A DNA stretch of 37,575 bases, taken from the NCBI GenBank assembly GCA_036446035.1, contig JAZFSG010000100.1, forward strand, positions 1 to 37,575, in the 5' to 3' direction. The notes beneath the pieces are model-generated. The model did not search any database. It was not told the DNA's origin and saw nothing but the letters and a program-made list of their open reading frames with translations. This DNA comes from CAXMQS01 sp036446035 (lineage in GTDB: Bacteria > Actinomycetota > Acidimicrobiia > Spongiisociales > JAOTWH01). A program made the translations under genes and the position numbers. Shown piece by piece: positions 8,348 through 17,482 of the stretch (position 1 is the stretch's first letter; each line of letters begins with the position of its first letter).

Positions 8348-10080
8348 GGACCCACCGAGTCGGCGAGCTCACGGCGGAGTCAACAGACGTTCGGCTGGCG
8401 GGGTGGGTTGACAGCAGACGTGATCACGGTGGGGTCATCTTCTACGACCTGCGTGACTCATCTGGCATGCTGCAGGTGGTCGTCGATCCGGATGCCCATC
8501 CCGAGCTGGCCGAGATCGCCCACAGCATCCGTCTCGAATACTGCATCTCCGTATCTGGCCAACTGCGACCTCGACCAGAGGGCACCGTCAATCCTGATAT
8601 GGCAACGGGCGGGTTCGAGATGGCAGTTGAGGAATTGACCGTGCTGAGCGCGTCTGATGCGCTCCCGTTTCAGATCGACGACAGGGTCGAAGTCGACGAG
8701 GCGAAGCGCCTCGAGTATCGGTATCTGGACCTGCGCCGGCCGCAGATGGCAGCCAACCTCAGGGCCAGATCCAAGGCTGTTAGCGCCATCAGGCGCCAGA
8801 TGGACGACATGGGGTTCATGGAGGTGGAGACGCCAACACTGATCCGCTCCACGCCCGAGGGCGCCCGCGACCTCCTGGTGCCCAGTCGGCTGCGGCATGG
8901 CAACTTCTATGCGCTCCCGCAGAGTCCGCAGCTCTTCAAGCAGCTATTGATGATCTCGGGAGTGGATCGCTACTACCAGATAGCACGCTGCTACCGCGAT
9001 GAGGACACAAGGGCGGATCGACAGATTGAGTTCACTCAGCTCGACATAGAAGGTGCCTTCTGGGGTCAAGACGATGTTCTCGCCGCCATCGAGCCTGCTG
9101 TCGCCTCCGCTACGGAGGCCGTTCGCGGAGTGCGCCCACAGACACCCTTCCCCCGGATGACATGGCAGGAATCGATGAACCGTTTCGGCACCGATAAGCC
9201 AGACACTCGGTTCGGAATGGAGCTCGTAGATCTGTCTGCAGCCTTCGCGGCGACTGAGTTCAAGGCGTTCTCGGGTGCGCTTGCCGACGGTGGTGTCGTC
9301 CGCGGCATCAACGCCGGTCCCCAGGAGCTGGCGCGATCCGGGCTTGACGGCCTTGTGGGGACCGCCCAGGAGAAGGGGGCCAAGGGCCTTGTCTGGATGT
9401 TCGTCGAAGAGGACGGGTCGTTGCGCTCGCCGGTCGCCAAGTTCCTCGGCGACGACGAGAAGGTGGCGCTTGTCAAGATGCTGGCGGCGTCCAGCGGCGA
9501 CCTGTTGCTCATCGTTGCCGACAGCGCCCACGTCGCCGGGGCGGTTCTCGGCGACCTCCGATTGCGGTTCGGTAAACCCGAATCGCACGACGAGCTGCGG
9601 TACCTGTGGGTTGTCGACTTCCCGGTATTTGAGCGCAATAGCAGCGGTGAGCTGACGCCGGCCCACCACCCGTTCACCGCTCCCGTAGATGTCGAGGAGA
9701 TGGCGACGGACCCGGCCAACGCCATCTCCAAGGCCTACGACCTCGTCGTCAACGGCATCGAGCTGGGATCCGGTAGCGTTCGAATCCACGACCCCGAAAC
9801 ACAGCGCAAGGTGTTCGAGGTTCTCGGTGTTAGCGATGAGTCTGCCGAAGCCAAATTCGGGTGGTTCATGGAGGCGTTGCGCTACGGCACCCCGCCGCAC
9901 GCCGGTTTCGCCGTCGGCATCGACCGTCTTGTATCCATCCTGGCCAACGAGGAGAACATCCGCCAGGTGATGCCGTTTCCCAAGACGCAGAGCGGAGCCG
10001 ATCCGCTGACCGGTGCCCCGACCGAAGTCGACGGTGCCCAGCTGGCGGAACTTGGCATCGAGCTGCTGGCGGAGGACTGA
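8332..10080 (+). CDS. aspS: aspartyl-tRNA synthetase, bacterial type
   Basis: Charges tRNA-Asp; in bacteria without AsnRS such enzymes can also charge tRNA-Asn for later amidation, which cannot be decided here. It has 582 residues, the bacterial length. An N-terminal OB-fold anticodon domain (about 1-105) contains WVDSRRDHGGVIFYDLRD. Motif 2 starts near residue 219 (RCYRDEDTRADRQ then FTQLDIE). A bacterial GAD insertion lies between motifs 2 and 3. Motif 3 is GFAVGIDR at about 525-532, followed by VMPFPKTQSGADPLTGAP. The start lies within hisS. The stop overlaps the rarA start codon. Confidence 0.96.
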   Translation: MAEEVRTHRVGELTAESTDVRLAGWVDSRRDHGGVIFYDLRDSSGMLQVVVDPDAHPELAEIAHSIRLEYCISVSGQLRPRPEGTVNPDMATGGFEMAVEELTVLSASDALPFQIDDRVEVDEAKRLEYRYLDLRRPQMAANLRARSKAVSAIRRQMDDMGFMEVETPTLIRSTPEGARDLLVPSRLRHGNFYALPQSPQLFKQLLMISGVDRYYQIARCYRDEDTRADRQIEFTQLDIEGAFWGQDDVLAAIEPAVASATEAVRGVRPQTPFPRMTWQESMNRFGTDKPDTRFGMELVDLSAAFAATEFKAFSGALADGGVVRGINAGPQELARSGLDGLVGTAQEKGAKGLVWMFVEEDGSLRSPVAKFLGDDEKVALVKMLAASSGDLLLIVADSAHVAGAVLGDLRLRFGKPESHDELRYLWVVDFPVFERNSSGELTPAHHPFTAPVDVEEMATDPANAISKAYDLVVNGIELGSGSVRIHDPETQRKVFEVLGVSDESAEAKFGWFMEALRYGTPPHAGFAVGIDRLVSILANEENIRQVMPFPKTQSGADPLTGAPTEVDGAQLAELGIELLAED

Positions 10081-11342
10081 TGGACGATCTATGGGCTGTC
10101 GAACGAACGGAGCGCCGCACCGCGGCTGCTCCACTGGCATCTCGAATGCGGCCTGCTTCGCTCGACGAGGTTGTTGGACAAGAGCATCTCCTGGGCAAGG
10201 GGTCCTCGTTTCGTTCCATGGTCGAGAGCGGCAAGCCTGTCTCGATGATCCTGTGGGGGCCTCCCGGATCCGGCAAGACAACCATCGCCCGCCTTGTGGC
10301 CGGTAGCGCCACGGCGGCCTTCGCGGCCCTCTCCGCGACGACCCACGGAGTGAAGGACGTACGTCAGGTACTCGCCGACGCCGACCGTCGGCTCGGAGAG
10401 GATGGACGGCGGACCGTGCTGTTCCTCGACGAGATCCATCGGTTCACGAAGGCGCAGCAGGATGCGCTGCTCTCAGGGGTGGAGGATGGAATCGTCATCC
10501 TGGTAGGGGCGACAACGGAGAATCCCTTCTTCGAGGTCAACTCGCCGCTGCTGAGCCGCTGCACGCTCTACAGACTGGAGGCCCTTGGGCCCGACGCCAT
10601 AGAGGAGGTCCTCGAGCGGGCAGAGGCCGGCCTCGGAGAGCGCCTCGTCGATCCTGAGGCGCGACGCCTACTGGCCGAGCGGGTTGGCGGCGACGCCCGC
10701 CTTGCCCTCAACGCCCTCGAGGTCGCAGATGCCATCTCTGGAGGGGAACCGATCAGCGTTGCCGCCATCGAAGAAGCGCTGCAACGCCGGATCATCCGGT
10801 ACGACAAGAAAGGCGATCAGCACTACGACGTGGTCTCGGCCTTCATCAAGTCGGTCCGCGGCTCCGACCCCGATGCTGCTCTCTACTGGCTGCACACCAT
10901 GCTCGAGGCCGGAGAGGATCCGGAGTTCATAGCCCGGCGGATGATCATCCTGGCCTCTGAGGACATCGGCCTCGCTGACTCGGCCGCGGTGGGGGTGGCG
11001 GTCGACGCGGCTAGAGCTCTGGCCTATGTCGGGTTGCCCGAGGCTGCATACGCCCTCAGTCACGCCGCCGTGTACCTGGCAACGGCGCCCAAGTCCAACT
11101 CGATCACCAAAGCGATGTCCGCCGCCAAGACGGCTGTGTACGAAACGACGAGCGCGCAGGTGCCGGTTCACCTCAGGTCCAACGCCGACGATGGCTCCTA
11201 CCTCTATCCCCACGACTACCCGGGCGGCGTTGTCGATCAGCAATACCTGCCGGACGAGCTGGTGAATGCCCGGTTCTACCGACCACTCAGCCGCGGCGAC
11301 GAAGCTGCTCGCCACGAGGTTGGCGACCAAGCTACCGAGTAG
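10080..11342 (+). CDS. rarA: replication-associated recombination protein A (RarA/MgsA, AAA+ ATPase)
   Basis: Clamp-loader-like AAA+ ATPase of the RarA/WRNIP1 family that acts at stalled replication forks. It has 420 residues. Walker A is GPPGSGKT at 60-67, Walker B FLDEIHR at 115-121, sensor 1 GATTENP at 143-149, and the arginine finger region LLSR ends at R160. The C-terminal tetramerisation and lid domain is present (family patterns YDKKGDQHYDVVSAFIKS and LASEDIGLAD). ATG 10080 shares its A with the aspS stop. The frame stays open upstream inside aspS, but homology begins at this ATG. Confidence 0.95.
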   Translation: MDDLWAVERTERRTAAAPLASRMRPASLDEVVGQEHLLGKGSSFRSMVESGKPVSMILWGPPGSGKTTIARLVAGSATAAFAALSATTHGVKDVRQVLADADRRLGEDGRRTVLFLDEIHRFTKAQQDALLSGVEDGIVILVGATTENPFFEVNSPLLSRCTLYRLEALGPDAIEEVLERAEAGLGERLVDPEARRLLAERVGGDARLALNALEVADAISGGEPISVAAIEEALQRRIIRYDKKGDQHYDVVSAFIKSVRGSDPDAALYWLHTMLEAGEDPEFIARRMIILASEDIGLADSAAVGVAVDAARALAYVGLPEAAYALSHAAVYLATAPKSNSITKAMSAAKTAVYETTSAQVPVHLRSNADDGSYLYPHDYPGGVVDQQYLPDELVNARFYRPLSRGDEAARHEVGDQATE

Positions 11343-11345
11343 CCT
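11340..11345 (+). promoter_or_regulatory. candidate -10 element for the small membrane protein gene and alaS
   Basis: TAGCCT ends 7 bases before ATG 11353. Its TAG is the rarA stop codon. A second TANNNT hexamer, TAACCT at 11548-11553, ends 10 bases before the alaS ATG. Neither gene has a Shine-Dalgarno sequence. Confidence 0.3.
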
Positions 11346-11352
11346 CGGCGCC

Positions 11353-11550
11353 ATGCTTCTGCGATTGCGTTGGATGAGCTTGGGGATGATCTTGGCGCTG
11401 TGCGGCAGCGCCGTTGTCGTTACTCGAATGGTGAGGATGAGGCAGCGCTTCACGCCAACGAACCTCAGGCGCATCGCCGCCTCGACAAGCGCTGATGGTC
11501 TGGACTGGGCAGCGGGTCGGCTGCGAGGGAGCACTACGCCCCAGGGCTAA
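11353..11550 (+). CDS. small single-span membrane protein upstream of alaS
   Basis: The product is 65 residues: a short basic N-terminus (MLLRLRW), one hydrophobic span at about 8-23 (SLGMILALCGSAVVV), then a basic cytoplasmic-type segment with FTPTNLRRIA and a C-terminal region containing DGLDWAAGRL. I recall that many actinobacteria (Streptomyces, for example) carry a small protein (DUF6167-type) with a single TM followed by a similar LTPESLA stretch directly before alaS. Position and layout match that family, but the similarity is weak. It fills the rarA-alaS gap exactly and stops 13 bases before alaS. Function unknown. Confidence 0.6.
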   Translation: MLLRLRWMSLGMILALCGSAVVVTRMVRMRQRFTPTNLRRIAASTSADGLDWAAGRLRGSTTPQG

Positions 11551-11563
11551 CCTTCCCTCGATC

Positions 11564-14182
11564 ATGGACGCCAATTCCATTCGGCGCGAGTTCCTGAACT
11601 TCTTTGAGCAGCGCGACCACACCGTCGTGCCGAGTTCTTCGTTGATCCCGGTTGACCCGACACTGCTGCTCACCAATGCCGGCATGGTGCAGTTCAAGCC
11701 CTACTTCCTCGGCGACGAGGACCCGCCATACAAGAGAGCTGTGACCGCGCAGAAGGCATTTCGTACCGAGGACATAGACATCATCGGAACGACTGCGAGC
11801 CACTTCACCTTCTTCGAGATGCTCGGCAACTTCAGTTTCGGCGACTACTTCAAGGAGAAGGCCATTCCGTGGTCCTATGAGTTCGTCACTGAGGTCCTTG
11901 GGATCGACCCCGAGCGGTTGTGGTTCACGGTTTATGAAACCGACGACGAGGCAGAGGAGATCTGGATCGACGGCGTTGGCGTGCCGCGCCAGCGCGTGCA
12001 GCGCGGCGGCCAGGACAATTTCTGGCAGATGGGAGTCGCTGGTCCCTGCGGCCCGTCTTCTGAGCTCTTCGTCGACCTCGGAGCCGAGCGCGGCGAGGAA
12101 GGCGGGCCCATCGGCGGCAGCGAGAGCCGGTACGTCGAGATCTGGAACCTCGTCTTCATGCAGAATATCCAAGATGAGCCGTATCACGTCGTTGGTGATC
12201 TCCCCGCCCGCAACATCGACACCGGCATGGGGCTGGAACGCGTAGCGATGGTGCTCCAGAACGCTGCTTCGTCGTTCGAGACCGACGCGGTGCTGCCGGT
12301 GTTGGAGGCCGCGGAGCAAGGCACCGGAACGCGCTACCACGAGTCGGAACAGACCGATGTCGGCCTGCGAATACTGGCGGACCACGGAAGGGCCATGAGC
12401 TTTCTCATCGGCGATGGTGTCGTTCCTTCGAACCAGGGCCGCGGCTACGTGCTCCGTCGCATCCTGCGCCGGGCCGTGCGCATCGCGTACTCGATGGGGT
12501 CGACGGAGGCCATCACATCGTCCCTGATCGATGCCACCATCGAGGTTATGGAAGCGGGTCGACCCGAGTTGGGCGCCCAGCGCGACTTCATCGTTGAGCT
12601 GGCTGAGAGGGAGGAGTGGAGCTTTCGTAGGACGCTGGAAGCGGGCTCGAGCCTCCTCGACACCGAGCTGGACGGTCTCGGAGGCGAGGATCATCTGTCG
12701 GGTGACGTGGCCTTCAAGCTTCACGACACATTCGGGTTTCCTATCGAGCTGACGTCCGAGATCGTCGCCGAGAGGGGCATCACCGTGGATGTCGCCGCGT
12801 TCGAAGCCCTCATGGAGCAACAGCGGACGAGAGCGCGGGCCGCCTGGAAGGGCGGTGCCACCTCGGACGAAGCAGGGGAGTACCGCCACTTGCTAGACGA
12901 TGTCGGCCCGAGCGACTTCGTCGGATACGAACTTGAGGACACTGCTGGTCGCATCCTTGCGGTTCTCCGCGATGGCGAAGCTGTTGCCGTCGCTGAAGAG
13001 GGACAGGACGTGGAGCTGTTCCTGGATCGCACGCCCTTCTACGCAGAGGCCGGAGGCCAGGTCGGAGACACCGGCACCATCGTTACCGCAACCGGCAGCT
13101 TCACCGTGACAGACACCAAGTTCCCACTGCCCGGGCTCAACGGTCACATCGGCAAGGTCACGAGGGGCACTATCGAGGTCGGACAGGACGCCGAAGCGAC
13201 CATCGATGGCGCGAGGCGTGAGCTCATCCGTAAGAGCCATACCGGCACCCATGTTCTCCACTGGGCCCTGCGCGACGTCCTGGGAGGCCATGTTCAACAG
13301 GCCGGCTCACTGGTCGAGGACGGCCGCTTTCGCTTTGACTTCAGTCACTTCGCGGCGCCGACTCCCGAAGAGATGGCCGAGGTCGAGCGTCGGGCCAACG
13401 ACAGGATCTTCGAGAATGCTCGGGTGAATGCCTTCGAGACCTCCAAGAAGGAGGCGCAGGACCTCGGTGCCCTTGCGTTCTTTGGTGACAAGTACGGGGA
13501 ACGGGTCCGAGTCGTTGAAGTCGGCAATTTCTCTCGCGAGCTCTGTGGGGGGACCCATGTGAGGTCTGCCGGCCAGATCGGCCCAGTTGTGGTTGTCAGC
13601 GAGGGCTCCATCGGCTCCAACATGCGTCGCGTCGAAGCCTTGACGGGGTCCGTCGCTTTTCAGCGTCTTGGGGGGTGGCGGCGACAGCTCGAAGGAGTGG
13701 CGGCGACGCTCGGAGCGCCAGCCGATGACGCCACCGACGCTGTTGCGGCGCTCGTCAGGCGCTCCAAGGAACAAGAGGCAAGGCTGGCGTCGTTCGAAGA
13801 CAGCAGTCGCGCTACCACCGCCGCCGCACTCGTTGAGCAGGCGGAGGACGTCGGAGGGTTCCGAGTCGTGGTGGCTTCTGTTCCCGGCCTGTCGCCTGAC
13901 GAGCTGCGTTCTCTGACCATGGCTGTTCGCGAGCGTCTCGAGGGCGGCGTCGCCGTGCTTGGGTCGGAGTTCGAGGGCAAGGGAGGGCTAGTCGCCGCGG
14001 TCTCGCCGCAGCTGCACGAGCGCGGGTTGGCTGCCGGAGACCTCATTGCCGACTCAGCCGCCGCTCTCGGCGGAGGGGGCTCGCGGGACCCCGACTTGGC
14101 GCAGGCAGGCGGACCAAATGGCAGCCAGATAGAGGAGGCGCTCGCCATAGCTAAGGCGGCGGTGTTGCGTGCCGTTGGTTGA
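11564..14182 (+). CDS. alaS: alanyl-tRNA synthetase
   Basis: Class II synthetase that charges tRNA-Ala and edits Ser/Gly mischarging. It has 872 residues, the usual length. N-terminal IRREFLNFFEQRDH and SSSLIPVDPTLLLTNAGM, the adenylation domain, and DTGMGLERVAMVLQ are present. The editing-domain zinc site is H559 and H563 (HTGTH) with C661 and H665 (CGGTH). The C-terminal C-Ala region has the Gly-rich GGGGSRDPDLAQAGG. The frame is open further upstream, but MDANSIRREF at ATG 11564 is where homology begins. It overlaps ruvX by 14 bases. Confidence 0.96.
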   Translation: MDANSIRREFLNFFEQRDHTVVPSSSLIPVDPTLLLTNAGMVQFKPYFLGDEDPPYKRAVTAQKAFRTEDIDIIGTTASHFTFFEMLGNFSFGDYFKEKAIPWSYEFVTEVLGIDPERLWFTVYETDDEAEEIWIDGVGVPRQRVQRGGQDNFWQMGVAGPCGPSSELFVDLGAERGEEGGPIGGSESRYVEIWNLVFMQNIQDEPYHVVGDLPARNIDTGMGLERVAMVLQNAASSFETDAVLPVLEAAEQGTGTRYHESEQTDVGLRILADHGRAMSFLIGDGVVPSNQGRGYVLRRILRRAVRIAYSMGSTEAITSSLIDATIEVMEAGRPELGAQRDFIVELAEREEWSFRRTLEAGSSLLDTELDGLGGEDHLSGDVAFKLHDTFGFPIELTSEIVAERGITVDVAAFEALMEQQRTRARAAWKGGATSDEAGEYRHLLDDVGPSDFVGYELEDTAGRILAVLRDGEAVAVAEEGQDVELFLDRTPFYAEAGGQVGDTGTIVTATGSFTVTDTKFPLPGLNGHIGKVTRGTIEVGQDAEATIDGARRELIRKSHTGTHVLHWALRDVLGGHVQQAGSLVEDGRFRFDFSHFAAPTPEEMAEVERRANDRIFENARVNAFETSKKEAQDLGALAFFGDKYGERVRVVEVGNFSRELCGGTHVRSAGQIGPVVVVSEGSIGSNMRRVEALTGSVAFQRLGGWRRQLEGVAATLGAPADDATDAVAALVRRSKEQEARLASFEDSSRATTAAALVEQAEDVGGFRVVVASVPGLSPDELRSLTMAVRERLEGGVAVLGSEFEGKGGLVAAVSPQLHERGLAAGDLIADSAAALGGGGSRDPDLAQAGGPNGSQIEEALAIAKAAVLRAVG

Positions 14183-14588
14183 TCGAGTTCTTGGGCTCGA
14201 CTACGGGGAACGCCGGATTGGTGTCGCCATCTCTGACGGGCTCGGACTGACGGCTCAGCCGCATTCAGTGATCGATCTTGCTCAAATGGACCTGGGAAAG
14301 GCGCTTGCCGAGATCATCGCCGAGTACGAGATCAAGCGGGTCGTTGTCGGCCTGCCCGTCAGCCTCTCGGGGTCTGAAGGCGAGGTCGCGGCGCGAGCCA
14401 GGGCGTTCGCCGCCGAAGTTGCGGATCTCACGGGACTCGGGGTCGAGATGTACGACGAGCGATTCACGTCCGTCGAGGCGGAGCGAGTGTTGCTCGACGC
14501 AGGGGCAAGACGCTCTCGGCGCAAGTCGGTTCGGGACAAGCTGGCCGCAAGCGTCATGCTCCAGGGCTATCTGGACTCCGCAAGATGA
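14169..14588 (+). CDS. ruvX: RuvX/YqgF RNase H-fold nuclease
   Basis: YqgF-family nuclease implicated in 16S rRNA 5' processing and possibly Holliday junction resolution. It has 139 residues. The RNase H-fold signature LGLDYGERRIGVAISD has the first catalytic Asp at D11. VVVGLPVSLSGSEG, YDERFTSVEAE and DKLAASVMLQGYLD contain the remaining conserved acidic residues. GTG start inside alaS; the stop overlaps mltG (ATGA). The alaS-ruvX-mltG order is conserved across many bacteria and supports the call. Confidence 0.93.
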   Translation: MPLVDRVLGLDYGERRIGVAISDGLGLTAQPHSVIDLAQMDLGKALAEIIAEYEIKRVVVGLPVSLSGSEGEVAARARAFAAEVADLTGLGVEMYDERFTSVEAERVLLDAGARRSRRKSVRDKLAASVMLQGYLDSAR

Positions 14589-15724
14589 GCGATGACTGGA
14601 TAGGACAGCCTCCGAGCGAGGAGTGGATGCGGCGCCAAGCGCTGCAGCCTTCCGAGCCTCCTCCACCGCGGGGTCCGGTGCCCATCATGGTCGGCGTTGC
14701 CATCGCAGTGATTGCGGTTGGCGCCGCGATCTTATTCGCGGGAAGGCTCGGAGACAGGGTGGCGTCCGCGCTCGACGACGGCACCGCAACTATCGCTCCA
14801 GGCGAGGAGGTCGTCGTCGTCGTCCCACAAGGAGCCTCCGCATCGGCGATCGGCGACCAGCTCGAAGAAGCAGGAGTGGTCCCATCGGCGTCGGACTTCG
14901 AGACGCGAGTTGCTCAGCGTCAGCTGGCGCCGGCCCTCAGGGCCGGGACCTTCAATCTGGTGACTGGTATGGAGCTCGACGCGGTGATCGACATCTTGGC
15001 GTCAGGCGCCAGCGCTGAGTTCCGGCTTACGGTGATCGAGGGCCTGACGCTCAATGAGATGCTGGCAGTGATAGCCGAGTCTTCGGAGGCGACGACGGAT
15101 GAGTTGGAAGCTGCTCTCCTCGACGGATCTGTGACGTCTGCCATCCTCGATGTCCAGCCGTCCGATCTCCGAGGTTGGGAGGGCTTGCTCTTCCCAGACA
15201 CCTACGCCTTCACCCCCGACACGACCGGCGCTCAGATCCTGCAGCGCTTGGCGAACACGATGGCGTCGCGTGTGGCCTCTGTCGACTGGTCGCGGCTCGA
15301 ATCGCTAGGGGTGACCCAATACGAGGCGATCATCATCGCGTCCTTGATCGAGGAGGAGGTGCTGATTGAAGAGGAGCGCCCGATCGTTTCCAGCGTCATC
15401 TACAACCGCCTCAAGAACGGCTGGCAGCTACAGATCGACGCCACCGTTCAGTACGCCCTTCCCGAGCGCAAACCGGCGCTGTCGTTTGCCGATCTTGAGG
15501 TCGATTCGCCGTACAACACCTACCGGAACCCCGGCCTCCCTCCGACGCCGATAGCCGGTGTTCGTCTGACCTCTCTTCAAGCCGCTGCCGAGCCTGCTGA
15601 AACCGGTTTCTTCTATTACGTCCTGACATCTCTAGATGGAACTCACAGCTTCGCCGAGACCGAGGCTGAGTTCACCAGCCTCAAGGAGCAGGCACGTCGC
15701 GACGGGGTTCTTCCCGGTTCCTGA
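14585..15724 (+). CDS. mltG: endolytic transglycosylase MltG (YceG family)
   Basis: Membrane-bound lytic transglycosylase that cuts nascent glycan strands and ends peptidoglycan polymerisation. It has 379 residues: a Pro-rich cytoplasmic N-terminus (about 1-30), TM at 34-53, a LysM-like subdomain, then the YceG catalytic domain. The catalytic Glu is E256 in ASLIEEE. SPYNTYRNPGLPPTPI and LPDTYAFTPDTT are also family signatures. The start overlaps ruvX by 4 bases. It is the last housekeeping gene before the pilus locus; 88 bases separate it from pilB. Confidence 0.94.
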   Translation: MSDDWIGQPPSEEWMRRQALQPSEPPPPRGPVPIMVGVAIAVIAVGAAILFAGRLGDRVASALDDGTATIAPGEEVVVVVPQGASASAIGDQLEEAGVVPSASDFETRVAQRQLAPALRAGTFNLVTGMELDAVIDILASGASAEFRLTVIEGLTLNEMLAVIAESSEATTDELEAALLDGSVTSAILDVQPSDLRGWEGLLFPDTYAFTPDTTGAQILQRLANTMASRVASVDWSRLESLGVTQYEAIIIASLIEEEVLIEEERPIVSSVIYNRLKNGWQLQIDATVQYALPERKPALSFADLEVDSPYNTYRNPGLPPTPIAGVRLTSLQAAAEPAETGFFYYVLTSLDGTHSFAETEAEFTSLKEQARRDGVLPGS

Positions 15725-15812
15725 CACAAGTCTGGGGTATCCGAAGGTACTCAAGGCAGCTACCGAGCGTGCCGACATTCCTGTTACTGAGACACCCAGA
15801 GGAGCCAGAATC

Positions 15813-17480
15813 GTGACAAGCGATGCCCGTCACTTGGGCACAATGTTGCTTGAAGAAGGCCTGCTCACGCGAGAACAGCTTGACCAAGCTGTGTCGTTGC
15901 AGACCGAGAGCGGACTACCACTCGGGCGCGTTCTCGTTGACGAAGGACTGATCGAAGAAGCTGCTCTCGTTCAAGTCCTGGCGCGCCAAATCGGCCTCGA
16001 GTACGTCGACCTCAGCGACGTTCAGATGGACCCGGCCGCGGCAGCACTCGTACCCGACTACCTCGCAGACCGCTACAGCGCGGTGCCCATCGGCTTCGAC
16101 GAGGACGGCAGGCTGATTGTGGCGATGGCCGATCCGGCCAATGTTCTCGCGATCGACGACATTCGCGCCGTTAGCGGCTGCGAAGTTGTTCCCAAGGTGG
16201 CAACGCGTTCTGGAGTCGAAGACGCCATCAGGCGCCTCGGTTCCTTTGGCTCGGATGTAGCAGACCTCGCCGAACTCGCGATTGGTGACCAGGACGACGT
16301 CGGCGACATCGAGGGCATCGAGGCCGCCGTAGAAGAGGCGCCGGTCGTCAAGCTGATGAACACCCTCATCACCCGGGGCATCAACGAGAGGGCCTCGGAC
16401 ATTCACATCGAGCCGGGAGAGAAGGACCTGCGGGTCCGTTTCCGTATCGACGGAGTGCTGTCCGAGGTAATGAGCACGCCGCGCGCCATTTCCAATGCCG
16501 TGGTGAGCCGCCTCAAGATCATGGCAGACCTCAACATCGCCGAGCGTCGTGTTCCACAGGATGGACGCGTCAGCCTTCGAGTTGGCGGGCGACCGATCGA
16601 CCTGCGCGTGGCGACCCTGCCGACGATGTATGGCGAGAAGGTGGTGCTCAGGATCCTCGATAAGTCGGACTCTGTTGCCAAGCTCGAGGACCTGGGATTC
16701 CTTCCTCAAACGCTGGAGCGCTTCGAGAGCTCATACAGCAAGCCGTACGGAGCCATCCTGGTGACCGGGCCTACGGGTTCCGGCAAGACGACGACCCTGT
16801 ATTCCACGCTCGCTGTGCTCAATCAGCCCCATGTCAACATCATCACCGTCGAGGACCCTGTCGAGTATCGGCTTGCGGGAATCACACAGGTTCAGGTGAA
16901 CCGCAAAGCGGGGCTCCTGTTCTCGACAGCCTTGAAGTCGATCCTGCGTTCCGACCCCGACATCGTCCTGGTTGGTGAGATCCGCGATGCTGAAACAGCT
17001 CAGATCGCTGTTGAGGCTGCCCTCACCGGTCACTTGGTCATGTCAACGCTGCACACCAACGACGCTGCCTCGAGCATCGGCCGCCTGATCGAGATGGGCG
17101 TCGAGCCCTATCTCGTCAGCTCGTCCGTTGACTGCATCGTTGCTCAGAGGCTCGCTCGTCGGCTCTGCGACAAGTGCATGGAGGCATACACCTCGACCCC
17201 TGAGGAGATGCATGTGCTCGGCATGGAAAGCGCCAAGGAGCTGTATCGGGCACAGGGCTGTGCCAGCTGCTCGAGCACGGGCTACAGGGGCCGGCTTGCC
17301 ATCAACGAGGTCATGCTCATGAGCGAAGAGATTCAGCGCATGGCCGTCGAGCATCGCCCTTCTGACGAGATCAAGAAGGTTGCTATCGAACAGGACATGC
17401 TGACCCTTCGCGAAGACGGTCTCGAGAAGGTACGTCTCGGAATGACAACGCTGGACGAAGTCCTGCGGGTGGTGGCCTAG
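15813..17480 (+). CDS. pilB: type IV pilus assembly ATPase PilB with MshEN domain
   Basis: Hexameric ATPase that drives pilin polymerisation. It has 555 residues. The start GTG 15813 has a strong Shine-Dalgarno AGAGGAG at 15798-15804, so the longer open frame reaching into mltG is rejected. Residues 7-59 contain two 24-residue MshEN-type motifs separated by 5 residues (HLGTMLLEEGLL..Q and PLGRVLVDEGLI..Q), which fit the c-di-GMP-binding pattern except for the leading Arg. The ATPase core has Walker A GPTGSGKT at 319-326, ITVEDPVEY near 345-352, Walker B LVGEIRD at 386-392 and the His box STLHTNDA. Four cysteines (452, 455, 483, 486) form the zinc site typical of GspE/PilB. Confidence 0.95.
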   Translation: MTSDARHLGTMLLEEGLLTREQLDQAVSLQTESGLPLGRVLVDEGLIEEAALVQVLARQIGLEYVDLSDVQMDPAAAALVPDYLADRYSAVPIGFDEDGRLIVAMADPANVLAIDDIRAVSGCEVVPKVATRSGVEDAIRRLGSFGSDVADLAELAIGDQDDVGDIEGIEAAVEEAPVVKLMNTLITRGINERASDIHIEPGEKDLRVRFRIDGVLSEVMSTPRAISNAVVSRLKIMADLNIAERRVPQDGRVSLRVGGRPIDLRVATLPTMYGEKVVLRILDKSDSVAKLEDLGFLPQTLERFESSYSKPYGAILVTGPTGSGKTTTLYSTLAVLNQPHVNIITVEDPVEYRLAGITQVQVNRKAGLLFSTALKSILRSDPDIVLVGEIRDAETAQIAVEAALTGHLVMSTLHTNDAASSIGRLIEMGVEPYLVSSSVDCIVAQRLARRLCDKCMEAYTSTPEEMHVLGMESAKELYRAQGCASCSSTGYRGRLAINEVMLMSEEIQRMAVEHRPSDEIKKVAIEQDMLTLREDGLEKVRLGMTTLDEVLRVVA

Positions 17481-17482
17481 CA

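Noticed and set aside
8944..10281. Long open frame on the - strand opposite aspS and rarA (445 codons)
   Set aside because: It is fully antisense to two clearly conserved genes, shows no recognisable motifs, and is expected from the third-position GC bias.
11534..12889. Long open frame on the - strand opposite alaS (451 codons)
   Set aside because: Antisense shadow of a conserved synthetase; no domain features and no plausible start signals.
15636..15812. Longer pilB start inside mltG
   Set aside because: GTG 15813 has a strong AGAGGAG at good distance and the MshEN domain starts right after it; the extension has no homology.
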